Part shown: positions 56,229 through 64,000 of the stretch, in pieces
Layout of the letters: each line of letters starts with the position of its first letter
Position numbering within the stretch: the first letter of the stretch is position 1
Assembly (NCBI GenBank): GCA_031291305.1
Contig: JARLJH010000040.1
Span: 62,001 to 126,000 of the forward strand
DNA: 64,000 nucleotides
Source of the DNA: Rhodoferax sp.
GTDB taxonomy: Bacteria > Pseudomonadota > Gammaproteobacteria > Burkholderiales > Burkholderiaceae_C
Direction: 5' to 3'
Made by a program: the position numbers and the translations under genes
Notes under the pieces: generated by a model
Told to the model about the DNA's origin: nothing
Seen by the model: only the letters and a program-made list of their open reading frames with translations
Databases searched by the model: none

Positions 56229-57365
56229 ATGGATATCACCCAAGCGCTGCCCTTGTTGGGGGGCATCAGCCCGCAGCAATTTATGAAACGGTATTGGCAA
56301 AAAAGGCCGTTGTTGGTGCGTCAGGCGATCCCCCAATTCAAGGCGCTGCTCAGTCGTGCGGCACTGTTTGAACTGGCTGCCGATGAAGATGCGCAAGCAC
56401 GTCTGGTGGTGCACGACGTAGGCAAAAAGCCTGGCTGGCAACTCAGGCACGGACCGTTTCAGCGCAAGACCTTGCCGCCCTTCAAGCAGGCGGGCTGGAC
56501 CCTGCTGGTGCAGGGCGTGGATCTGCACGACGAGTCCGTGCACGAATTGATGAACCAGTTCCGGTTTGTGCCGGATGCTCGCCTGGATGATGTGATGATC
56601 AGTTACGCCACCGATGGTGGCGGTGTTGGTCCGCACCTGGATAGCTACGACGTGTTTTTGCTGCAAGCCCAGGGGCACAGGCGGTGGCGCATCGGGCGGC
56701 AAAAAAAGCCGGTCCTTCAAGAAGGCGTGCCGCTCAAGATCCTGACCAACTTCGAGCCCGAAGAAGAGTTTGTGGTGGAGCCGGGCGACCTGTTGTATCT
56801 GCCACCCGGCTATGCCCACGACGGCATTGCGCAGGGTGAGTGCATGACCTATTCCGTTGGCTTTCGCATTCCCAAGAAGGCTGAGCTTGCGCGCGAACTG
56901 TTGCAACGTTTAGCTGATGAGGCGCAGGATGAATCGCGCGAAGTTCTCTACCGAGACGCCAACCAGTGCGCGGTTGATCAGCCAGCAGCTATTCCACCAG
57001 CTATGTTGGAGTTTGCGCAGAAGGCGGTTCACGATGCCTTGCAAGACCCATTTGCAGTAGCGCGGGGGCTGGGCGAGTACATGACTGAGCCCAAACCCCA
57101 TGTATGGTTTGATGCGCTGGACGTCGATCATGTGGAATTGTCTGGACGAGACTTACTTTTGGATCGCCGCACCAGGATGATGTTTGACGAACAGCATATT
57201 TTCATCAACGGTGAAAGTTTCAACGCTAGCGGACGTGATGCCGCGCTGATGCGTCGTTTTGCCAATCAGCGTCGACTGGGTGGTAAGGATGTTGATAGGT
57301 TCAGTACGCAGGCGAAAAATCTGGCTGCTACCTGGGTTTTGGCCGGATGGCTAAGCTTGGTTTGA
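56229..57365 (+). CDS. roxA: JmjC/cupin ribosomal protein hydroxylase, RoxA (YcfD) type
   Basis: A protein of 378 residues from the ATG at 56229. The cupin core has the Fe(II) facial triad: His and Asp in GPHLDSYDVF and His in PPGYAHDG. The N-terminal KRYWQKRPLLVRQA and the winged-helix-like C-terminus match the YcfD group, which hydroxylates an arginine of ribosomal protein L16 using O2 and 2-oxoglutarate. The length agrees with the family. Whether L16 is the target here is inferred. Confidence 0.87.
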   Translation: MDITQALPLLGGISPQQFMKRYWQKRPLLVRQAIPQFKALLSRAALFELAADEDAQARLVVHDVGKKPGWQLRHGPFQRKTLPPFKQAGWTLLVQGVDLHDESVHELMNQFRFVPDARLDDVMISYATDGGGVGPHLDSYDVFLLQAQGHRRWRIGRQKKPVLQEGVPLKILTNFEPEEEFVVEPGDLLYLPPGYAHDGIAQGECMTYSVGFRIPKKAELARELLQRLADEAQDESREVLYRDANQCAVDQPAAIPPAMLEFAQKAVHDALQDPFAVARGLGEYMTEPKPHVWFDALDVDHVELSGRDLLLDRRTRMMFDEQHIFINGESFNASGRDAALMRRFANQRRLGGKDVDRFSTQAKNLAATWVLAGWLSLV

Positions 57366-57397
57366 GTCCCGAGCACAAGCCTTCGCCCGCGTCAATG

Positions 57398-57426
57398 GTG
57401 AAAACCATCACGAACCTGACTATAAT
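57398..57426 (+). promoter_or_regulatory. Sigma-70 promoter of the small lipoprotein gene
   Basis: TATAAT (57421-57426) lies 17 bases after GTGAAA (57398-57403). The -35 box is inside a small dyad ATGGT-GAAA-ACCAT (57395-57408), a possible regulator site. Start near 57433 gives a leader of about 95 bases. Confidence 0.6.
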
Positions 57427-57528
57427 CAAAATCTGAGCAAATTTCGCGTCAGCGTTGTGTGCTTAGGGTGTGCAGGAAACTGCATCAACAATTTTCGAAA
57501 ATTGTCTTTTTTTATTAGGTATTTACAA

Positions 57529-57723
57529 ATGAACAAATCTCTCGTACTCGCTGCTGTGATCGCCGCTGCTGCTTTGGCTGCTTGTGGCAAGAAAGAAGAA
57601 GCTCCCGCTCCTGCGCCGGCTCCCGTCGCTGCTGAGCCAGCACCTGCTCCTGCCGCTCCTGCATCTGTTGCAGCTCCTGCTGACGCTGCCGCTTCTGCAG
57701 CTGCCCCAGCCGCTTCCAACTAA
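57529..57723 (+). CDS. Small Ala/Pro-rich lipoprotein
   Basis: A protein of 64 residues from the ATG at 57529. A lipoprotein signal ends in LAACGKK, making Cys19 the lipid-bearing residue. The mature part is low complexity: KKEEAPAPAPAPVAAEPAPAP followed by Ala/Ser-rich sequence. It has its own TATAAT promoter and a strong terminator, so it is a well-expressed single gene. No known function; similar tiny Ala-rich lipoproteins are common in this order. An extracytoplasmic spacer or envelope role is a guess. Confidence 0.8.
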   Translation: MNKSLVLAAVIAAAALAACGKKEEAPAPAPAPVAAEPAPAPAAPASVAAPADAAASAAAPAASN

Positions 57724-57740
57724 TTGGCAGCTCGGTTCCA

Positions 57741-57769
57741 AAAAGGCCACCTTCGGGTGGCTTTTTTTT
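57741..57769 (+). terminator. Rho-independent terminator after the lipoprotein gene
   Basis: GCCACC-TTCG-GGTGGC (57746-57761) preceded by AAAAG and followed by eight T. The UUCG tetraloop makes it very stable. Confidence 0.93.
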
Positions 57770-57787
57770 GGTTCGGAGTCACAAATA

Positions 57788-57801
57788 TTGATCTGCGTCA
57801 A
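57788..57801. promoter_or_regulatory. FNR/Anr-like site upstream of the first nhaD
   Basis: TTGATCTGCGTCAA matches the FNR consensus TTGAT-N4-ATCAA at nine of ten positions. A -10-like CATAAT lies at 57844-57849, which would put the site at about -61.5, the class I activating position. Binding is inferred. Confidence 0.5.
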
Positions 57802-57890
57802 TCAACTGTTTGAGGTGTGCAGGATTTGACTTGGAGCAAGTTACATAATTAATAACTTATATTATATGGGGCCTTTTTGAGGTGTAACTC

Positions 57891-59174
57891 ATGTTGACCA
57901 TTCTCTCAATCGTTTTTGTTTTGGCTTATGTGTCAATCGCGCTGGAGCATCAGATCAGCGTTAACAAATCTGCCACAGCGCTGATTGGCGCGGGTTTGTT
58001 GTGGACCATTTATGCCATGCTGGCACCTGATGCGGCGCTGGTTGAAGAGCACTTAGGTGCTTCACTGATGTCTACTGCCCAGATCGTGTTTTTCCTGATG
58101 GGGGCCATGACGATTGTCGAAGTTGTCGATGCGCACAACGGTTTCGTCGTGATCACCTCGCGCACCAAGACAACCAAACTCTCAACACTGATGTGGCTGG
58201 TAGGTTTTGTGGCCTTCTTCCTCAGCTCTATTCTGGACAACCTGACGACGACCATCGTCATGGTGTCGTTGATGAAGAAGTTACTGGACAAGCGCGACGA
58301 CCGGCTGTTTTTTGCCGGCATTATTGTGATTGCCGCTAATGCCGGTGGCGCCTGGACGCCCATTGGCGATGTGACCACGACCATGTTGTGGATCGGCGGC
58401 CAGATCACTACGCTGAGCATTATGAAAGCCCTGTTCATTCCATCCATGATCAACCTGCTGGTGCCGCTGGTGGTGACGGCCTACCTGCTGAAGGGTAAGC
58501 CGGTAATTGCACCAGTACGTCAGGAAGATGGTCGGGCCGTGCTGACCAGCAGCTTTGAGAGCAGCCTGATGTTTTTCATGGGTATGGCCATTTTGATGTT
58601 GGTGCCGGTGTTCAAAACCATCACCCATCTGCCGCCTTTCATGGGCATTCTGTTTGGCTTGGGCATCCTGTGGCTGGTCGGCGACCGATTGCACAAAGGC
58701 AAGGCCGACGAGGACAAGAACCATCTGACGATCGGACACGCACTGTCGCGCATCGACATGAGCTCGGTCGTGTTCTTCATTGGCATCCTGTTGGCGGTGG
58801 CCTCGCTGGAGCACACACACATTCTCAGCGCGCTGGCAGACTGGCTGGACAAGACCATTGGCCGTCAGGACATCATCGTGATCGTCATCGGATTGGTGAG
58901 CGCCGTGGTGGACAACGTGCCGTTGGTGGCCTCTTCCATGGGTATGTACAGCATGGCTCAGTTTCCGCATGACAGCTTTTTGTGGGAGTTCGTTGCATAC
59001 TGCGCTGGCACCGGTGGCTCGATATTGATCATCGGCTCTGCGGCTGGGGTGGCTGCCATGGGCCTGGAGAAAATCAATTTCTTCTGGTACATGAAGCGCA
59101 TCAGTGGCCTGGCGTTGATTGGTTATTTTGGGGGGGCGTTGTTTTACATTGCTGAAGCGCATTTGCTGCACTGA
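57891..59174 (+). CDS. nhaD: Na+/H+ antiporter NhaD, first copy
   Basis: An inner-membrane protein of 427 residues with about 12 helices. Typical NhaD/ArsB-superfamily motifs: SILDNLTTTIVMVSLMKKLL, IIVIAANAGGAWTPIGDVTTTMLWIGGQI, ISSVVDNVPLVA-type repeat (VSAVVDNVPLVASSMGMY) and GTGGSILIIGSAAGVAAMG. It exchanges cytosolic Na+ for H+. The next gene is a close paralog, 143 bases downstream. An FNR-like site and an AT-rich stretch lie before it. Confidence 0.92.
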   Translation: MLTILSIVFVLAYVSIALEHQISVNKSATALIGAGLLWTIYAMLAPDAALVEEHLGASLMSTAQIVFFLMGAMTIVEVVDAHNGFVVITSRTKTTKLSTLMWLVGFVAFFLSSILDNLTTTIVMVSLMKKLLDKRDDRLFFAGIIVIAANAGGAWTPIGDVTTTMLWIGGQITTLSIMKALFIPSMINLLVPLVVTAYLLKGKPVIAPVRQEDGRAVLTSSFESSLMFFMGMAILMLVPVFKTITHLPPFMGILFGLGILWLVGDRLHKGKADEDKNHLTIGHALSRIDMSSVVFFIGILLAVASLEHTHILSALADWLDKTIGRQDIIVIVIGLVSAVVDNVPLVASSMGMYSMAQFPHDSFLWEFVAYCAGTGGSILIIGSAAGVAAMGLEKINFFWYMKRISGLALIGYFGGALFYIAEAHLLH

Positions 59175-59317
59175 TGTACCCACTGATCGCATACTGATTT
59201 CTCCGTTGACAAGTGCCCGGCTGATTCCAACCGGGTGCCTGTCCGACCGATGAAACGTCAGCCGTCATAATGCATGTGGACAAATCTTCTTGAAACCATT
59301 TGGAACGGTATTGATAC

Positions 59318-60604
59318 ATGCTGACAGCCCTGATTATTGTTTTTGTTTTGGCCTATGCTGCTATCGCGCTGGAACACCCTCTCAAGATCAATAAATCTGC
59401 CTCTGCGCTGATCGGTACGGGTCTGCTTTGGACCATCTATGCCCTGGCCAGCGGTGATTCGCATCTGGTCAGCGATAACCTGTCCGAGTCGTTGATGAGC
59501 ACCGCACAGATCGTGTTCTTTCTGATGGGGGCAATGACTATCGTCGAAGTTGTTGATGCTCATAACGGGTTTGAAGTCATCACCTCGCGCATCAAGACCA
59601 CCCAACTCTCCACGCTGATGTGGATGGTGGGTTTTGTGTCATTTTTTCTTAGCGCCATTCTGGACAACCTGACCACCACCATTGTCATGGTGTCGCTGAT
59701 GAAAAAGCTGCTTCACAAGCGTGATGACCGGTTGTTTTTTGCAGGCATCATTGTGATTGCGGCCAATGCGGGCGGGGCCTGGACACCGATTGGCGATGTG
59801 ACCACCACCATGCTGTGGATTGGTGGGCAGATCACGGCGCTCAACATCATGAAAGAGTTGTTCATTCCTTCGATGATCAACCTGCTGGTGCCGTTAGCCG
59901 TAACCGCCTTTATCTTGAAGGGCAAAAAGGTTGAGTCGCCTGAAAAGACTGTCAATTTGCACGGACTGGAATCGACGGATTTCGAAAGAAACCTGATGTT
60001 TTTCTTGGGCCTGGCTATTTTGGTGGCGGTGCCCGTGTTTAAGACCATCACCCATCTGCCGCCGTTCATGGGTATCCTGTTCGGTTTGGGGATTTTGTGG
60101 CTGGTGGGCGACGTGCTGCATCGCAACAAATGTGATGAGGATAAAAATCATCTGACCCTGTTGCACGCCCTGTCGAAAATTGACATGGGCTCGATCGTGT
60201 TCTTCATTGGCATTTTGTTGGCGGTGGCTTCGCTAGAGCACACGCACATTCTGACCTCGCTGGCGCAATGGCTGGACCGCACGGTGGGCCGTCAGGACGT
60301 GATTGTGCTGATCATCGGCATGATCAGCGCCATCGTTGACAACGTGCCGCTGGTGGCCGCGTCGATGGGCATGTACGACCTGCAGCAGTTCCCGCCTGAT
60401 ACCTTCCTTTGGGAGTTCATGGCTTACTGTGCCGGAACAGGTGGGTCCATCCTGATCATTGGATCGGCTGCGGGTGTAGCGGCCATGGGGCTGGAAAAAA
60501 TCAATTTCTTCTGGTACGTCAAGCGCATCAGCGGCCTGGCTTTGCTGGGGTATTTTGGCGGTGCCTTGTGGTACATCGTAGAAATGCGGCTGTTCCCGGG
60601 GTGA
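59318..60604 (+). CDS. nhaD: Na+/H+ antiporter NhaD, second copy
   Basis: A protein of 428 residues, alignable end to end with the upstream copy and identical over long stretches, including LDNLTTTIVMVSLMKKLL and ANAGGAWTPIGDVTTTMLWIGGQIT. Differences cluster in the loop near residues 205-225 (ESPEKTVNLHGLESTDFERN here versus IAPVRQEDGRAVLTSSFESS in the first copy) and in the 10-60 region. It has its own ribosome site (GGAACGG). A tandem duplication followed by divergence is the simplest reading. The dehydrogenase gene begins seven bases later. Confidence 0.92.
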   Translation: MLTALIIVFVLAYAAIALEHPLKINKSASALIGTGLLWTIYALASGDSHLVSDNLSESLMSTAQIVFFLMGAMTIVEVVDAHNGFEVITSRIKTTQLSTLMWMVGFVSFFLSAILDNLTTTIVMVSLMKKLLHKRDDRLFFAGIIVIAANAGGAWTPIGDVTTTMLWIGGQITALNIMKELFIPSMINLLVPLAVTAFILKGKKVESPEKTVNLHGLESTDFERNLMFFLGLAILVAVPVFKTITHLPPFMGILFGLGILWLVGDVLHRNKCDEDKNHLTLLHALSKIDMGSIVFFIGILLAVASLEHTHILTSLAQWLDRTVGRQDVIVLIIGMISAIVDNVPLVAASMGMYDLQQFPPDTFLWEFMAYCAGTGGSILIIGSAAGVAAMGLEKINFFWYVKRISGLALLGYFGGALWYIVEMRLFPG

Positions 60605-60611
60605 GCGCGTC

Positions 60612-61592
60612 ATGAAGCCTTCCTTGCTGGTTGCGCGTGCTGTTTTCCCGGAGGTGCTGGAGAAACTGACCATGCATTTCGAATTGACATCCAATCAGGA
60701 CGACACCCTCTGGTCGTCCGTAGAGTTGATTCGCCAATTACAGGACAAAGTCGGCGTGTTCACTACGGGTAGCGAGCGCATTGACGCAGCGGTGTTGTCC
60801 GCCTGCCCGGATTTGAAAATCTGCGCCAACATGGCCGTTGGCTTCAACAATTTTGACGTGGTGGCGATGACCGCAGCAGGTGTTCTTGCCACCAACGCGC
60901 CCGACGTGCTGACCGAGACCACGGCCGATTTTGGCTTTGGTTTGTTGCTGGCTACAGCGCGGCGCATCACCGAATCAGAGCACTTCTTGCGCGCAGGCCG
61001 GTGGCATCGTTGGCGCTACGACATGTTTGCCGGTGCCGAAGTACATGGCAGCACGCTGGGCATTTTGGGCATGGGACGCATCGGCCAAGGCATTGCCAGG
61101 CGCGGTGCGCATGGGTTTGGGATGCAAGTCATTTATCACAACCGCGCGCGTCTGGACGAGGCGACGGAGGTGGCCTGTGGTGCTCATTACGTCAGCAAGG
61201 AAGAACTGCTCAAGCGCTGCGACCATCTGGTGCTGGTGTTGCCTTACAGCGCCGAGTCGCATCACGCCATTGGCGCAGCGGAATTGGCGCAGATGAAACC
61301 GACGGCCACGCTGGTCAATATCGCGCGCGGCGGTATTGTGGACGATGTCGCGCTGGCCGCGGCCCTGCGCCAAGGCCGTCTGGCGGCGGCGGGGCTCGAT
61401 GTGTTTGAGGGTGAACCCACCGTCCACCCGGACTTGGTGGCGCTGTCCAACGTGGTGTTGACTCCACACATTGCCAGCGCCACCATCCCGACACGGCGCG
61501 CCATGGCGAATCTGGCGGCGGATAACCTGATCGGTTTCCTGATCCATGGTCAACCCCTGACGCCGCTGAACCCCCAGGTGCTTGGTCGCTGA
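60612..61592 (+). CDS. 2-hydroxyacid dehydrogenase (glyoxylate/hydroxypyruvate reductase type)
   Basis: A protein of 326 residues of the D-isomer-specific family. The NAD(P) loop GILGMGRIGQGIARR starts near residue 150; the catalytic Arg is in NIARGGIVDD, Glu in DVFEGEP and His in TPHIASA. The overall pattern fits D-glycerate dehydrogenase/glyoxylate reductase. Seven bases after the second nhaD, so likely co-transcribed although functionally unrelated. The cofactor preference is not evident. Confidence 0.88.
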   Translation: MKPSLLVARAVFPEVLEKLTMHFELTSNQDDTLWSSVELIRQLQDKVGVFTTGSERIDAAVLSACPDLKICANMAVGFNNFDVVAMTAAGVLATNAPDVLTETTADFGFGLLLATARRITESEHFLRAGRWHRWRYDMFAGAEVHGSTLGILGMGRIGQGIARRGAHGFGMQVIYHNRARLDEATEVACGAHYVSKEELLKRCDHLVLVLPYSAESHHAIGAAELAQMKPTATLVNIARGGIVDDVALAAALRQGRLAAAGLDVFEGEPTVHPDLVALSNVVLTPHIASATIPTRRAMANLAADNLIGFLIHGQPLTPLNPQVLGR

Positions 61593-61677
61593 CATCGTAC
61601 TGCGTGAGGGAAATTGCTGTGAAGGCGGCCACTGTGGGCCAGGTGAGCGGCAAGCCTGCTTCTTGGTGACTACATTA

Positions 61678-61724
61678 GTTATAGCTGTTTGTCCTTTATC
61701 AATAAGGGCTAGAGCCCCATTTTC
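61678..61724 (+). repeat. Dispersed palindromic repeat upstream of rmuC
   Basis: ATAGCTGTTTGTCCTTTAT (61681-61699) faces ATAAGGGCTAGAGCCCCATTTT (61702-61723). A good copy, lying in the 209-base gap between the dehydrogenase gene and rmuC; nothing else is recognised in that gap. Confidence 0.75.
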
Positions 61725-61801
61725 CATATAAAAATATTTACTCGCCTCTACGATGCGCTTGTCGTTTTGAAACACAATGGCGGCACTGGAGAACTTCAAA
61801 C

Positions 61802-63223
61802 GTGACTGAAATGACGATGTGGGGCGCATTGGCGCTGGGTGTGATCAATGTATTTTTGTTGCTGGTGCTGCTGCTGCGCCAGGGGCGGGTGGCTGAGCCC
61901 AGTGCGGCGCAGTTGGCGCAGCAGCAGCTTGAGCAGCAAACGCAGCTGGCCCGGCACCAGGCAGTGTTGACGCAACTGGCCACCAGCTCCGAGAAACTCA
62001 CGCGAGAGTTGCAGCGCGACATCGCCGAGTCGGCCCGCAATGCGCGTCAGGAGTTGTCGCAAAACCTGGCCACCTTCCAGCAGACGCTGGTGCAGCAGGG
62101 CGCCGAAGCCACGCGCACACAAAACACACAGATCGACGCCTTTGGCCAGCAACTGTCACTGCTGCAAAAGACGCTGTCTGACACGCTGTCAACGCAGCTC
62201 AGCAGCCTGAGCGAGTCCAATGTGCGGCGCATGAGCGAGATTCGCGAAACCCTGGAGAAGCAGCTGGCGCAGTTGCAGACCAGCAATGCCGCCAAGCTCG
62301 ACGAAATGCGCGCCACCGTGGACGAAAAACTGCAAGCAACCTTGCAAACCCGGCTGGGCGAGAGCTTCAAGCAGGTGGCCGACCGGCTGGAGCAGGTGCA
62401 CAAAGGCCTGGGCGAGATGCAGACGCTGGCGCAAGGCGTCGGCGACCTTAAACACTTGCTGACCAACGTCAAGACCCGCGGCATTTTTGGCGAGGCGCAG
62501 CTCGCCAGCTTGCTGGAACAGGTGTTTGTACCCGACCAATATGCCGCGCAGGTGGCCACGCGTCCCGGTAGCAAGAATGTGGTGGACTTCGCCATCAAGC
62601 TGCCAGGGAAATCGGATTCCGGCGAGCCGCTGTGGTTGCCGATTGACGCCAAGTTTCCCAATGAAGACTATGAACGCCTGCTGGACGCGCAAGGCCGCGC
62701 GGATGTGGTGGCCGCCGAGCTGGCTGGGCGTGCTTTGGAGCAACGCATCCGGCTGGAGGCGAAATCCATTTCCGAGAAGTACGTGGAGCCGCCTTACACG
62801 ACCGACTTTGCCATTCTGTTTCTGCCCACCGAAGGCCTGTATGCCGAGGTGCTGCGTCGTCCGGGCCTGATGGAAGCCCTGCAACGCGATTGCCGCGTCA
62901 CGCTGGCTGGCCCGACCACGCTGCTGGCCATGCTCAGCTCCCTGCAGATGGGATTCAGAACCCTGGCGCTGGAAAAGCGCTCCAGCGAGGTCTGGCAGGT
63001 GCTGGGCGCGGTGAAGACCGAGTTTGGCAAATTTGGCGATGTGCTGGCCAAGGTGAAGTCTCAGACCGAAACCGTCTTGAAAACTCTCGACAGTGCCCAA
63101 ACCCGCAGCCGTGCTATGGGACGTGCTCTTAAAACTGTAGAGGCGTTGCCGGACACCCAAGCCCAGGCACTGATCACGCTGGACAAGGATTTTGACAGCG
63201 TTGAAGGTGTGTCGGGTGCGTGA
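61802..63223 (+). CDS. rmuC: DNA recombination protein RmuC
   Basis: A protein of 473 residues from a GTG; two ATGs follow within six codons. An N-terminal membrane helix (ALALGVINVFLLLVLLL), a long coiled coil (about 40-215) and the conserved RmuC nuclease-like domain (about 220-400: NVKTRGIFGEAQLASLLEQVF, LPIDAKFPNEDYERLLDAQ, TDFAILFLPTEGLYAEVLRRPGL). It limits DNA inversions at short repeats; the mechanism is not settled. The Glu/Asp/Lys pattern of the PD-(D/E)xK fold is kept. Confidence 0.93.
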   Translation: MTEMTMWGALALGVINVFLLLVLLLRQGRVAEPSAAQLAQQQLEQQTQLARHQAVLTQLATSSEKLTRELQRDIAESARNARQELSQNLATFQQTLVQQGAEATRTQNTQIDAFGQQLSLLQKTLSDTLSTQLSSLSESNVRRMSEIRETLEKQLAQLQTSNAAKLDEMRATVDEKLQATLQTRLGESFKQVADRLEQVHKGLGEMQTLAQGVGDLKHLLTNVKTRGIFGEAQLASLLEQVFVPDQYAAQVATRPGSKNVVDFAIKLPGKSDSGEPLWLPIDAKFPNEDYERLLDAQGRADVVAAELAGRALEQRIRLEAKSISEKYVEPPYTTDFAILFLPTEGLYAEVLRRPGLMEALQRDCRVTLAGPTTLLAMLSSLQMGFRTLALEKRSSEVWQVLGAVKTEFGKFGDVLAKVKSQTETVLKTLDSAQTRSRAMGRALKTVEALPDTQAQALITLDKDFDSVEGVSGA

Positions 63224-63284
63224 GTGTCCTTGATCCCTCGGGGAATGACGCGGCATCGCCAGTGCTGAATGTGGGGTCAGCCTA

Positions 63285-63730
63285 GTGCGGCTGATTGCGG
63301 GCCAGATCAGCTTGCATGCCTGTATGGCCGGCATGCGCATGGCAGCACACCTGATGGCCTTGCGCGAAGGCTACAGCGCCATGGCTGTGGGTGTGCTGCT
63401 GTCGCTGTTTGCATTGACTCAGGTATTTCTGGCTTTGCCACCGGGGCGTTATGCGGATCGTTACGGTTTCAGGCGCCCGGTGAGCTGCGCCGTGATCGTC
63501 GCCTGTAGCGGTGCAGCGTTGGCGGTGTTGTTTCCGTTGTTTCCGGTGCCGGGCCTGTCGCTGGGGTCGGTGCAGCCGATGATCATGAGCATGCTGCACC
63601 AGATCACACCCGAGGCGCGCCACGGAGAAGCGCTGGTGTTCTGGACGGTGGACACGGCCGTGAGGATGGGGCTCGCTCGGCTTGGCGACTGCGACCACCG
63701 GCCCACAAGCTTCCGATGGTTGAGTCTTGA
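63285..63730 (+). pseudogene. Decayed MFS transporter
   Basis: The N-terminal part is a normal major-facilitator start (GQISLHACMAGMRMAAHLMALREGYSAMAVGVLLSLFALTQVFLALPPGRYADRYGFRRPV). The sequence then jumps to a late-transporter segment (LSLGSVQPMIMSMLHQITPEARHGEAL) and jumps again to a C-terminal fragment (FWTVDTAV). The last part reads as the expected GAR.AWRLRPPAHKLPMV only after a +1 shift. About 150 residues remain of the 400 or so usual. Internal deletions plus a frameshift make it a pseudogene; it could not form a 12-helix transporter. Confidence 0.8.
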
Positions 63731-63734
63731 ACGT

Positions 63735-64000
63735 TTATAGCGCGTAAAAGCGCTTGATCACGTCCCAGCCCGCCTCGGGCGTATCGACGTAGTGGAACAG
63801 CTTCAGATCTTCGGGCGAGATCACACCTTCTTCGAGCATCACGTCGGTATTGAGCAGGCGCTTCCAGTAGTCGCTGCCAAACAGCACGATGGGAACTGGC
63901 TGCGATTTACGCGTCTGCACCAGTGTGATCACTTCAAACAGCTCATCGAGCGTGCCAAATCCTCCAGGGAAGGCCACCAGCGCCTTGGCACGCATCATGA
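63735..64000 (-). CDS. LOG family protein (TIGR00730-like), C-terminal part
   Basis: An incomplete gene: the stop codon is at 63735-63737 and the reading frame runs out of the window at 64000, so only about the last 88 residues are seen. The family motif PGGFGTLDELFEV is present, which binds nucleotide phosphate in cytokinin-activating phosphoribohydrolases of the LOG/lysine-decarboxylase-like group. The rest (LNTDVMLEEGVISPEDLKLFHYVDTPEAGWDVIKRFYAL) resembles the longer bacterial members. It is convergent with the MFS remnant. Confidence 0.85.
   Translation of the reverse strand, partial: MMRAKALVAFPGGFGTLDELFEVITLVQTRKSQPVPIVLFGSDYWKRLLNTDVMLEEGVISPEDLKLFHYVDTPEAGWDVIKRFYAL

Overview
The window looks like chromosomal DNA of a betaproteobacterium (order Burkholderiales). 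Family Comamonadaceae, close to Rhodoferax/Polaromonas-type genomes, is my inference. It rests on the gene orders pyrG-kdsA-eno-ftsB, tolB-pal-cpoB and yebC-purD-hemF-nadD-rsfS-rlmH-maf-rng, on a RelA without a working hydrolase domain, on PHB-type genes (3-hydroxybutyrate dehydrogenase, acetate/succinate CoA-transferase), and on a dispersed palindromic repeat of a style I associate with this family. I see no phage, integrase, transposase or CRISPR array.

Layout. 0.2-2.7 kb: YgiQ radical SAM protein. 2.7-7.5 kb (minus strand): an OmpR/EnvZ pair followed by a Cache-HAMP-PAS-GGDEF-hemerythrin diguanylate cyclase. 7.6-11.4 kb: a SIMPL protein fused by an ATGA overlap to a Ser/Thr kinase-HDOD-GAF protein, then a GNAT acetyltransferase. 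11.5-15.4 kb: acyl-CoA transferase, 3-hydroxybutyrate dehydrogenase, alpha/beta hydrolase. 15.4-20.3 kb: relA, exonuclease I, a small unknown protein, an RRM RNA-binding protein. 20.3-27.4 kb: two divergent c-di-GMP units, FIST + PAS-GGDEF and periplasmic binding protein + Cache/4xPAS/GGDEF/EAL. 27.5-29.7 kb: upp and a HerA/YjgR-like ATPase. 29.8-36.8 kb: a tightly overlapping eight-gene housekeeping operon. 36.8-45.1 kb: an LPS/surface-glycan region with deacetylase, glycosyltransferases, MsbA, an AT-rich O-antigen ligase and a WaaE-like glucosyltransferase. 45.1-48.6 kb: tolB-pal-cpoB, tcdA, tRNA-Lys. 48.7-55.6 kb: TauE exporter, ftsB-eno-kdsA-pyrG (minus), coaBC-dut. 55.7-64 kb: slyD, RoxA-like oxygenase, a small lipoprotein, two tandem nhaD antiporters, a 2-hydroxyacid dehydrogenase, rmuC, a decayed MFS gene and an incomplete LOG-family gene at the edge.

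How parts work together. Three separate loci (hemerythrin-GGDEF, FIST-GGDEF, SBP-GGDEF-EAL) feed c-di-GMP signalling from oxygen/redox, small-molecule and periplasmic-ligand inputs; RelA adds (p)ppGpp. The glycan block, kdsA and msbA serve LPS synthesis and export, while tol-pal maintains the outer membrane.

The most unusual structure is a roughly 45-base palindromic repeat present in about eleven copies of varying quality. Six lie between genes, and up to five lie in frame inside ygiQ, nadD, rsfS and coaBC. One of these makes the coaBC stop codon and the dut translation-start region at once. Coding coordinates include the stop codon; start choices are stated where the longest reading frame was not preferred.
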